From NCBI GenBank assembly GCA_000467715.1, contig AJFK01000216.1:124001-188000 (forward strand): a DNA stretch of 64,000 nt, read 5' to 3'. Positions 53,932 to 64,000 of the stretch are shown here, one piece after another. Made by a program: the position numbers and the translations under genes. The notes beneath the pieces were generated by a model. The model was given only the letters and a program-made list of their open reading frames with translations, did no database searches and was not told the DNA's origin. The stretch comes from Hysterium pulicare CBS 123377. Its lineage: Eukaryota; Ascomycota; Dothideomycetes; Hysteriales; Hysteriaceae. Within the stretch, counting starts at the first letter, position 1; each line of letters starts with the position of its first letter.

Positions 53932-55056
53932 CTATCCGGGATTCGTCGTTGGTGGAAGAATTCATAAAACACAGGAATCCAGAAATATGGGACATAGGGG
54001 ATTGACGAAGTGCTCAAATTGCTCAACGTTCTTCGAAAGCTCAGATTTGGGTGAAGAAAGATAGGTCTGATGAATTGGTTCAATTCTGGAAGGAGAAGGG
54101 ATCAGCCTTCGAAACATGCCACCAAACTCTCACGATATTGTAATATTGTATAGTTACTACTTATCGTAGGCACCCAAAAGAACACATACTCAGGTCATAA
54201 AGAAGACCAGCCAGGGTTACATACAAGATAACTCTCTTTCCCTCCAATTACTAGCTTATCTAAGCCTATTTCTTCTTCTTTAATCTTTTATACTCTTAGT
54301 TTTTTTTTAAAATTAATTACTTTTTACTATTAATCTCTGTCTAGATTCTAGGTAAAGAATTTACCTTAGCTATACTATAACTACTCTATGCCTTTTCTAC
54401 CCTAGGACGAAGCTCGACTCAATTTCTTCTCGCGCACCTTTAAGCTGTACTTGAAACCTATCCTTCTCTTCTAAAGTTTTCCAAACCTTAGAAAAACAGA
54501 TAGAAAAACAGATAGTATGAGTTGTTTTCTCCTCAGGAATAAACAATAAGGTTTCCAGAATACACAGGCTTAGCTTTCCTCTTAGAGCCTTCAAAGAAGA
54601 AACAAGAGATAGAGCAAGAGAAGTTGGGAGAATAAACGCGGCGCTATCAAATATAAGGAGGGCGTTAGTTCACTTTAATATCTATTTAACAAGAGTTAAA
54701 AGATAACTACTCTTTTCCCATATACACCAATCTAGGTGCTGGGTGAGTAGTACTATAGGATCTAGCTTACCTATTCAAGGCCTCTTAGATAAGTTTACCC
54801 AGTCTAGACTTATCTATTTAAACTAAGCCTACACGCAAGATATAGATTTTAGAGACAATGAATAAATTATGATAGGCTCTAGAGAACGTCGAACCCAAAA
54901 TGTCAGATAACGAGGGCAAACGAACTCAGCTTCTACAAAGTGCATTCCAATGACAATCTATCCATAACATAAACCCCTTTAATTGCGTTATATTCTAAAT
55001 AGTGTCTCCAAATTCTAGGAGCTACCTCCTGAATACACAGGATAAAACTCTCCTTC
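53932..55056. other. AT-rich gene-free interval
   Basis: The 1.1 kb between PCM1 and UTP22 (convergent) is AT-rich throughout 54160-54940. It has CpG-free blocks (54167-54407, about 54450-54636 and 54665-54830) separated by short CpG-containing patches. It looks like a decayed repeat, but no end repeats or coding remnants identify it. Confidence 0.5.
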
Positions 55057-58000
55057 CTAAACCTTCCCCACAACCTCAACCCTTTCAACCAAATCCCCAC
55101 CCAACCTCGCAATCTCACTCACTATCCCGTCCCTATTAATCTCAACATCAACACCAATCCCACCCTCCTGATCCTCATTCTCCCCCCTCCTCTTCTTCCC
55201 CTCCCCCATCACCGGCACGCTAGAATACCCAATCCGAACCTTCCACCCCCTCCGCGCCACCACAGCCGGATTCCACAGCCCCGCAACCACGTCTCCACCT
55301 TCCGTATCCCAGAACCAGAGAACCGCGTTCCCGTACACAGCCTTCAGTTCATCGAAGAAAAGCGCAACAGGATCATATCCCACAAGTCTAGGGTTTTTGT
55401 TCTGCGAGTCTTGGAGCTGCAGGTTTTTGAACGCGGAATTCGCGTCTTTTTTCGCTTTGCCGGTTTTCGTGAATTTGGGGGCGAGGTGGAGGAGAAAGTC
55501 GTAGTCCGTTAGGGAGTGGGCGAAAAGCGTTTCGGGGACGAATGCGTCGATACCACCGGCATCTGTATCGCCATTCAGGATTTTGCTCAGCCTTCCTTCC
55601 TCCTCTTTCAACACGCTCACAGCTGCCCTGGCTAAAGCCGTCATTCTCCCTGCGACAACCCTCTCCGGCTTCCCCTTATCCGTCCACGTCGTGCCTTCGG
55701 TATCCAAATTACTTGCGGCAAAAAGCACAACGCGATTCATGGCCGGATCGATTCTTCTCCATGCCTCGAATCGAGTCGTGATGGCGCTGACGTCTTCGCT
55801 CTTCATCATAGTCCCTTGTTCTGGGTTCGCAGCTGCGAAATCTACGATTAATGGAACATGTCGCCAGTCCCACCTGCTGATCCAGAAGAGAGTGCGTAGG
55901 AAGCCAGTTGTGGCGGTTGCGGGAACGCGCCAGGGGTATGGCTGTAGGAATGTACGTACGACGAAGAGTTCGATGAGTTCCGGGGCGATGTGTGGGGTTA
56001 AGAGATGGGATGTAAACCACTTCTTCGTAAGACGTATGGAAGGTGAAAGGGCGGGAAAACGAGTGCAAAGGGTTTGAATGGCTTGTGTATGCGTAGGTAA
56101 GCGGAAGAAGTCGCGTTTGTAGATCGCAAGCGCCAGGGCAGCAGATTCGCGGGAGGGACCGTCTAGAGACTTGTCTTTGAGTTGGCGGTCAAGCAACGTT
56201 GCTTCGCGGTCGTGATGGATGCGGAGACGGAATGAGGGACCTGAAGACATGATGATGTCAAGATAGGCTTGGTTTTGGGAGGGCTGGGAAGGGTTTTCGA
56301 GGCCGACTCGAGTAGTGAGGTTGGGATTGGATTCATTTAGAAGTTCAGAGAGCTTCAGTAGGAAGGCAATCTTGGTGCGTTGAATTGCTGAAAGATCGTC
56401 AGGCCAACGGCCTGAACCTTCGAACTGAATAATGATGGAAGTCGGGCGAGGCATGAGCTGATGTGTGACAGTGGAAGGTGATTCAATTGAGGAATAACGG
56501 AGTTGAGGATCAGCGGCGAGGATTTGGCGAACTTGAAGAGGAAGGCCTTCTAAATCTCGAATTTCCTTTTCGAGAGAAGAGAAGGCGTTCATAAGTGGTT
56601 GAAATGCTGTGGTTCCAGACTGCCCTAATAGGCGGCCAGATTGAATTACGTGGGCAAAGGGGTCTCCGACGAATTTCGTTTTGTCTGCAACATCTGGGCC
56701 TATGTGACGGCGAATAATGTAAAGAATAATCTGCTCCAATACAGACGCCGTGCTGTCTTTTAGAGACCATACAACACTTTCAAGAATACTGCCATCCTTG
56801 AACCGGCGAAGTTCGGCTTTCTCTCCCCAGAATTGTCGAAACAATGCGGCCTCCTTCTTCTTCTCTGCTGCCGGTCCGTGATCTACGGTGCGGTTTGCGT
56901 TTTCTGGGTCGGTCGAAAAAGTGAGGAGGATGGCTCCTTCTTGGCCTTTTGTTGGCTTCCTTGAACCTATTGACCATTTTTTCTGATCAGGCAATCGGAT
57001 TGACAAAGAAGCAATTCTGTCAGTGAGTGCACGTATTAAGGTGGTATGTAATTTTCGGCATGCACGGGAAAGACCCTCTTCGATTTCTTCATTTGTGGTG
57101 TCGACGCACAAAGAAGAAATGGGAATCTCCAGAACAGCATCGTGGCGATAGAGCGAAGAATTTGTTTTCAAAATGAATGTTGACTCAAATTGATCGAACG
57201 TTGAATCCCCGAGAGTCTTGACACTGATTCTAGCCTCGTCCCGTAACAGAGCATATGACCATGGTGTCATCTTGAACAAAAGGTTCAAATTCCGTGGCCC
57301 ATCAAAGAACACTGGAGCTGCATCGTTCTTTGAAATGGTCACATTGCCTGCCTGGAACATATACGGGTCCTTGAGCATATCCCGATTAGCTAGAAATTGG
57401 AGAGTTGCTTTGAACAGTTGGTAGCTGCTATAACCAGCAGACAGGGAAGGCGTTCCGGCTCCTGGATTCTTTTGCAAAAGTAGAGCCATGATCGTTGCCC
57501 ATTCAAAATTGCCAAACCCACCCTTTCGAACGCTGCTGCCGAATCCGCGTTGTCTTAGCCAAACACGACCAAGGATACATGCATCTCTGTAGGCATCACA
57601 TTGGCTCGATGATGCATGAAGTAGTTTGAGATACGCTGTGACTGAAGTGTCGGCTTGAATAGTTGCGTTATAGAATGGAGTAGGGCTCAGCGATTTAGTT
57701 GATGGTTCCTCCCCGGAGCCTTTGGGACGTATACAATTGGCGTTTGGCAGCAGTTTATTGGTAGAAAAGGCCTTGTCAGGTCCAGCTGGGATAATGTGAA
57801 TCCGAGACTTTGAAACTGTGAAATCGTCCGAACCTCCACCCTCGCTGGGATGTACAACAATGATTGGCTGAAGATGATTACCATTGAGACAATCAAACGA
57901 GAGCTTGAACTTGTGGGCCTTTGACGACTGAATACCGGCAGCTATACACGCTAGGTAATATGCTCGTTTGTAGAAGTATCGATAGTTGAGATAGTCTTTC

Positions 58001-58771
58001 TCTTGAAACATGGAACTTGGCATCGTAACCACCAAATCAATCGCTAGCTCATCGCCTGCTCTCGTAGCCATCTTTAGGGGATAGCTACCTGTGGCATTGA
58101 TGCTCGAAGGCCGGTCGTACTGCAATTTGTACTTTGCATCCTTTGCAGGTCGAGGGGATGGAAAAGGAATGATGCTCTTCTCAGCCTTGAGAGCTTTCTC
58201 CGCGTCGGAAATCTAGCCAAATACAATCAGTACAGTTGCACCAAGATATCTTAATATAAAAGGACCATACCGACAAAGGTTGCCGACCAGGTATCTGTTC
58301 AATGATATTCTTCAGAACTCTCATTGCGTTCTCTGCTGGAGCTTCTTTCTTTCCATACTTCAGGCTGACCTGTTCTAACAGTTCGTCGACCTGTAGTTTG
58401 AACATATTGGACTTGTAGACCTCCGCGGTGTATACTCCATCTTGAGGCATGTCATCTCGTCGCTTCTTCGTCTTCTTTTCCTCTTTGGCGGGTGATCTAT
58501 GTCCCTCGGTGTGTTCCGCTCGATGCTCGTTATTCGTGTTCAAATGACCTTCCTCGGCCACTTCAATCTCATCCTTATCCATGTCCATTTCACTGTCTCC
58601 TCCCGCAAGAGGCACCTCTTCCACAGAGTCGTCGGAATCGGTAGTAGCTATATCTTCGATATCCCCAAATGCATTTGCGCCATTCTTCTCATTGGTAGAA
58701 AAACTAATATCGTCCTCTTCGCTACTGTCACTGTGACTGAGTTTCCTTCTCTTCGAAGCCGGCGGGGCCAT
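55057..58771 (-). CDS. UTP22: UTP22/Nrap, small-subunit processome protein
   Basis: Minus-strand exons 58771-58271 and 58212-55057 with a 58-bp GTATGG...GCTAG intron (phase 0) encode 1218 residues, matching yeast Utp22. The protein is nucleolar, part of the UTP-C module of the SSU processome, and built from nucleotidyltransferase-like domains that have lost activity. The N-terminus has an acidic, Lys-rich disordered region (MAPPASKRRKLSHSDSSEED). Conserved blocks are VYKSNMFKLQVDELLEQ, AIDLVVTMPSSMFQEKDYLN, NYRYFYKRAYYLACIA, VWLRQRGFGSSVRKGGFG, FRQFWGEKAELRRFKDGSI and RLTKKWFTSHLLTPHIAPE. It is divergent from the cystathionine gamma-synthase gene across 272 bp. Confidence 0.92.
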
Positions 58772-58846
58772 GTTGGGTATTATGTGGGATTTGATTTCGT
58801 CGTGGAGCTCAGAAAAAATTGTTCGAGGTCTGTGTCTGTGGCTTGG

Positions 58847-58872
58847 GCGTGTGGCGTGTGGCGTGTGGCGTG
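58847..58872. repeat. GCGTGTG heptamer repeat in the UTP22/CGS promoter
   Basis: Three full and one partial copy of GCGTGTG lie 76-101 bp upstream of UTP22 and about 170 bp upstream of the cystathionine gamma-synthase start. Confidence 0.8.
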
Positions 58873-59043
58873 CATTATCGATAAGAAAAATGTCCTAGTG
58901 CCGAACATCGGAGTCACGGAGTGAGATGCTAACCAGCGCGAAGGACTTTTCAAATTCGCAATTGCGGGGGATTAATAAACGCTTATAACCTTCATTCCCT
59001 TTCTCTAGGTAACACTTCTACCCTTTACAGGATTGAAGTCAGA

Positions 59044-61200
59044 ATGACTGTAGCTATGTACAAAAACGAGAATGACATTGAGGTTGGGGAGGTTGTCCCA
59101 CCAATGACCGAGCACGTGAGTCACAATAACGATATCAACTCTTTCAAACTTACATTAACATCACTATAGGCCGTGAGCGTGTCGTTACCCACGTGGAGAG
59201 CAAACGTGGGGTATGAAGAGGGTGAAGAGTGGGTAGTAAGCAAGATGAAGACTGGTTACCCAAGGTACGCCACCTCTCATGTGCCTTTCTACAGGTTGCT
59301 AACCGTGGGACAAAGATTTTTCATACATAAATCAATTGAGAAGTTTGCTGTTGCAATAGTTGCGAAGTATGGTAGTACTGGCGAACGAGCAATCCTCGTT
59401 CCCTCTCACAAGATTGCCTCGCAATGCCTCGACTTCTTTTCCAAGCAAGCACCTGAGCTAGAGCCGGAGGCAGTTCGAATTATAGATCTAGTTCCGGTCG
59501 CAGGAGCATTGAGATCCGAGGAGCTCAAGATTATTTCCCCCAAAATCTCAGTCGTGCTTTTTCCACAGGAGAGGTTCAGCATTGCTAAATCTTTCTGGCA
59601 ACATTCCGGCGAAGGTGTCTCTAGTCGGCGAGCTGAGTATTGTCACAATTTATTCGACAAAGGCCTCTTAACAACGACAGCAAAAGTGGAACAATCACGA
59701 CTTTGTAAAGGACCAAGACGTTACCAGCGACAAACATCCGTTGATATATCCGACTCTACCGAGGACTTGAATGGAGCTGTGGAAGGGCAGGATCCTACGC
59801 AATTCGTCGAGGAGCGGTTTGGGAGGAATTTGGACATTTCCATGGCGAAGAATGCGAAGTTGGCTGTGAGGAGAAGAATAGCTGGCTCATTGACCGCTGA
59901 TGTGGGATTGACTGAGGCATTGGCATTAGAGAAGAACAGTGGGACTACCAGAGATATTGCAGGTTTCTCAGAAGATGACGTTTATCTATACCCGTGTGGT
60001 ATGAATGCAATTTACAACAGCCATCGAAACCTCATGGTCGCGAGAGGTCAATATAAAGCCATCGTTTATGGGTAAGATGTAGCACAAACCCAGTTCGATC
60101 TAGACACTAAAAGGTTGCAGGTTTCCGTACATAGACACACTAAAGATCATGGAGAAGTTTGGGCCGGGATGCCAATTTTACGGGTTTGGTTCCTCTGAGG
60201 AGTTAGACGACCTGGAGAAGAGACTGGAGGGAGGGGAGAGGTTTCTCGCCTTGTTCACAGAGTTCCCAGGCAACCCCTTACTTAGATCCCCTGATCTTGA
60301 AAGGATTCGAAAGCTGGCTGACAAATACGACTTCCATGTTGTCGTGGACGAAACCCTGGGCAATTTTCTGAATGTCAACGTCCTTCCGTATGCGGATGTC
60401 GTCGTTAGTAGTCTGACCAAGGTATTCAGTGGCGATAGTAATGTGATGGGCGGAAGGTATAGCCTAGGATCCCTTCGCATGAAAACAAATTCTGACTTCT
60501 GACCAGTGCAATCCTGAATCCTGAAGGTCGCTGCTACGACCTCCTCAAACGGACGTGGGAGGATGGTTACGAAGACAATCATTGGGCTGAAGACAGCATC
60601 TTTCTAGAGCGGAACAGTCGAGACTTCGTGTCGCGCATTGAGCGCATCAATGCCAATGCTGAGGCCATTTGCGACATCTTACGGGCTCACCCGCGCAGTA
60701 AGGCAGCATCCCCTGTATTGTGCATCCCAGCGCCCTCATCTGATAGTGGTCATAGTCAAGCAGGTAAATTATCCCAAGTTCAGTCCCACGCGGGCGTTTT
60801 ACGACAAATGCCGCACGCCCAATGGTGGATATGGCGGTCTCTTGTCTGCGACATTTTATTCCAAAGCGGACGCCATCGCATTCTTTGACAATCTCGACAC
60901 GGCCAAGGGTCCAAGTCTGGGAACGAACTTTACTTTAAGGTTTGATTCCATATCTCGATCCAGCTTGGCGATGCATACTGATACGCGACTAGCTCTCCTT
61001 ATGTGATTTTGGCGCATTACGGTGAGCTAGACTGGGTGAGTCTTCCGTCTAATTAAGGTAGCATTTGAACGTGACATTAATTTAAGTAGGCCGGCTCTTA
61101 CGGAGTTGAAGAAGACCTGGTACGATTCAGCGTGGGGCTCGAAGATACCGAAAAGTTGGTCAGCACCTTTCGCCATGCTCTTGAATCGATGGCCAAATGA
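59044..61200 (+). CDS. STR2: Cystathionine gamma-synthase (PLP enzyme)
   Basis: Eight exons (59044-59115, 59170-59264, 59316-60071, 60121-60456, 60507-60697, 60747-60939, 60993-61035, 61090-61200) give 598 residues. The enzyme makes cystathionine from cysteine and an activated homoserine in transsulfuration toward methionine. The conserved start [19 protein letters not shown] leads to [18 protein letters not shown] across intron 2. The PLP-binding lysine is Lys408 in SSLTKVFSG, preceded by VVDETLGNF. Later blocks are [43 protein letters not shown] and [10 protein letters not shown]. The fungal form has a long N-terminal half (about residues 60-290) not found in bacterial MetB. Introns are 49-54 bp; intron 2 (51 bp) has no stop and keeps frame, so retention would add 17 residues. 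The symbol follows the yeast gene. Confidence 0.9.
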
Positions 61201-64000
61201 AGGAGGCTCTACCAAAACCTGGATGCAATTCTCGAGCTTTGGGAAAATTCTGTCCATATGCTAGATAATACTAGAGTGAAAAGAATCATTCCGAACGTTA
61301 TGAAGTTGAACTAAGGATATCGATTTGCTAGCCCACATGCAAGAATGGTTCGATGATCGACAGGAGGAAAAGGAAAAGAAAACGTTGGAAAAAGTAAGGC
61401 TTCCGAAATAGCGCAATAATGCCTATCTGGATTATCAGATGATGGTGCCTAAAAATTCTCAAAGAATAGTACGAAATGAAGTACGAGCCAGCCAAGTCTT
61501 GAGAGTATGGTGGCAAATTAGCTGTCATTCAGATGATATTTTCGGACTCCGCGAGGCAGACTCGACCACTGTTTGAAGTATACGTGGTACTAGCGCAGGC
61601 TCGTCGCAGAAGTCTTGGAGATCTGTCCGCTTGAGCTAGAAGTTTATGCAGAATCTGGCAAAGTCGATCCTATGATATGCTTGAAATGAGCCCCCACAAG
61701 CATGTCTGTTGTGTTTGGTGGTCTCTTGTTGTTTGGCCAGTTGGCGGCTTGTACTGAGTGGTGGCAGTGCCATGTGGGCGCGCTGTATGGTCAGCTTCAA
61801 GCGATACTCTGACCATCTGTCGGGGTCTCCGGGGATCACAGGCTTGCCATTTCGTCAACGCTCTAGAGGGGGATTAGACCTGAAGTTGGTTTCTGTTTCA
61901 AGTGTCATGCCATGTTGGATCAAAAAGCTTCACGGGACGGACAGGGCGGAGGGTCCTCCCCTGAGAGCTAGCGGTTGTGACGTATCCCACGTAGATCTAG
62001 CGCAGGAAATCGCAAGTGGTGGTGAGGCTTGGAGATGTGGAGGGATGGATTTGACGATGGGGATAATTTGAGTGGAGATACAAGCAAACGGCGGGCAGAG
62101 CGCAGCCAGGGCAAACGTGATCGTCGAACTGTCCCAACAACACTTTGACCAACGGAGTCTAGGGCAGCCCCAAACCCGTGGAAAGCATGGTGTTTGACGG
62201 GTCGTCTTCCGTGGCCCGTTGGAATTCCCGTCGGTGGTTGACTCCCTCTCATCCCGACCGAATGGCCATGTTCGATCTGTCTTCATGTCGGGCAAGTCTC
62301 AGATATGCGCCGTTGAGCAAGGCTGAAGTATGCGTACAGTCAGCATTCTGACACAAGACGCACAGTTCGTAACACGTCACAAGTTCGTTCTGTGTTCGGG
62401 AAGCATCAAGGTAGCAACTCGGGGTATCGGCGTTAATGTACCGCCTCTTCAACGCTGCAGAAAAAAGCATTCTCGCACATTTGAGAGCGCGACACCAGTT
62501 CATCTCGAGTAACGCACCCGTTGCGGATTAGTTTCCCGTATGTCAAATACTGCTGGAACTTGGCGATTTCCTCTCGCGCTTCACCCAACGCAACCCCTTG
62601 CTCCTAGCCTGTGTCCAGCATATTTCAAAGCTTGGTGCGCCACAGTCATCCCCAAAGCGTAAGGAGCATATTCGAACGTCCCCCGAGGTCGGAGGATGGC
62701 ATTGTTCACGTATCTGTGGGGTACGGCGCGTCAGAATTGCGCTGCTCATCACCCTGCTCGATCATGACGGGCCGTGATCATATGAGGATCGATGAAGCCG
62801 TCTGCGCGCCACTTGTTCATGATTCAGCCGATGACTCGAGGTCTGAGAGGCCCAAAGTGGGTGGGCATGAAGCAGGAAGCTTGATGCGTGCCCGAACTGA
62901 CCACTTGGGTTGTTTCCGAAGGCTCGATGATTCCGAAAAACCCTAGAATCTCCTAGCCCCATCTATCGTTTGCACCCACTGTATATCCGAATATGATGGC
63001 CAAGTTTAGATTCACTCTTGGAGCAATCAGTTCCAAGGCTCTGTTCCAAAACCCCTTTCACTAACATACTCGCGAGCGTAATCGTAGTCAGCCAGCCAAT
63101 TTCCAGCATGGATGAAGCCGGGAATCCCGTACATCTGCTTTCTCGCTAGCACATTCATGCATCAGGGTCGAAGTACTAGTCAGAACACCGTTGGATCCGA
63201 CTGAGCGGTTCTCTGCTCATGGGCCAACGAGGAGCGGATGCGATGATTCTGGCCATAAGACCAGGTGTTAATGTCTTGCTCTGTGACGGCGTAGTCATGG
63301 TGCGTGTGAACTCGAAACATGCGCCATGACCTGTTGGACCTGCTTCCGGACAAACCTTTGAGATACATCGCACGCAGGCGCGGGGATGCCATGTGCACCA
63401 CCTGCAGAACTGCTCTGCCAACAGCAAGTGGGCGTGGTTCGCACTCGAGACGCTGCAAGCAAGCATGTTTTGACGGGACCAGCATGCAACCCACGGACCT
63501 GGGGACATTAACGTCGACGTCGGTCCATGTAGGCGGAAATTAAGACCGAGACTCGCCAGCAGTCTCATCTCAGACTGCACCGTCCGTCCGCCGAAAAGGC
63601 GGCACGAATCTCACCGTCTTCTCGTGCTTCTGCAATTGTTCTGGAAATCCGACCTCGTCGATCGCATCACAGACCGCCGTGCCCTGTCCGCGCCATCGTC
63701 CACACCTCGTCCTTGCCCCAGACTGCCCTCCTCTTGCACCCCGTCCGCGGGCAGGGAGAGCAGGGAGAGCAGGACGAACCGCCGTCTGAGCGCGTCAGAA
63801 TTAGACCCCAGCGATCTCATGGCACAGTGGAGAGGGCAGCGGGCACTCTGCCCGTCTAAACAAAGATCGCCGTGGCGCAGTGCTCATGCCAAATCCCACG
63901 GTGAGGCTTGGGTGGTGAGGGCACCCCATCATCCAATCTACAGCCCACCCTCACCTATTTTCGCACCAAGAGCACCGTTACCCGACAAGGTCTGTTGAAA
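61201..64000. other. Gene-free end of the window
   Basis: These 2.8 kb contain only short frames (longest about 134 residues) with no motifs, splice logic or conserved look. A short purine tract (GCAGGGAGAGCAGGGAGAGC) lies near 63750. A gene may begin beyond the window edge. Confidence 0.5.

Noticed and set aside
63176-63580. A 134-residue open frame near the right end
   Set aside because: Composition is random-looking, overlapping frames on both strands are equally long, and no splice signals or motifs support it.

Overview
The window looks like nuclear chromosomal DNA of a filamentous ascomycete (Pezizomycotina). Short introns (mostly 46-73 bp) with GT-AG ends and CTRAY-type branch sites interrupt most genes. 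The gene content is typical of such fungi: BimE/APC1, a fungal Nup37, SLM1, HET-domain genes, P450s, an AA9 polysaccharide monooxygenase and a fungal-type cystathionine gamma-synthase. I suspect a leotiomycete-like fungus, but the sequence alone does not settle the class. All gene models with introns were built by hand from reading frames and splice signals.

Region 1 (1-17 kb) is a housekeeping block. It holds EMG1 (18S rRNA pseudouridine methyltransferase), a VOC-domain protein with a long disordered tail, eIF2A, and the large cell-cycle gene APC1. APC1 is divergent from NUP37 across only 84 bp.

Region 2 (17.8-25.4 kb) is accessory. It has an alpha/beta hydrolase, a decayed HET gene, and a tight trio of P450, carboxymuconolactone-decarboxylase-like protein and short-chain dehydrogenase. 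The dehydrogenase appears to lack a normal 3' splice site.

Region 3 (26.3-29.5 kb) is the TORC2 effector SLM1. Region 4 (29.5-42.9 kb) is gene-sparse and accessory: a small inverted-repeat transposon (MITE) with perfect 33-bp ends, an AA9 LPMO, a glutathione transferase flanked by two copies of a promoter-like repeat, an MFS transporter, a HET gene with a possible small convergent partner, and a quinone-oxidoreductase-like MDR enzyme.

Region 5 (43-51.8 kb) is poorest in genes. It holds a possible small membrane protein, an orphan C-terminal P450 fragment, a small Cys-containing protein, an F-box-like protein and several CpG-free, AT-rich islands that look like RIP-type relics. Region 6 (51.8-61.2 kb) returns to conserved genes: HAUS1 (augmin), PCM1 (protein isoaspartate methyltransferase), UTP22 (ribosome biogenesis) divergent from cystathionine gamma-synthase. 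The last 2.8 kb holds nothing I can support.

Two of the conserved genes (EMG1, UTP22) act in small-subunit ribosome assembly and eIF2A in translation, but they are not adjacent and I do not infer a cluster. The only plausible functional grouping is the hydrolase/P450/CMD/SDR neighbourhood, which could oxidise and open a ring-type substrate.
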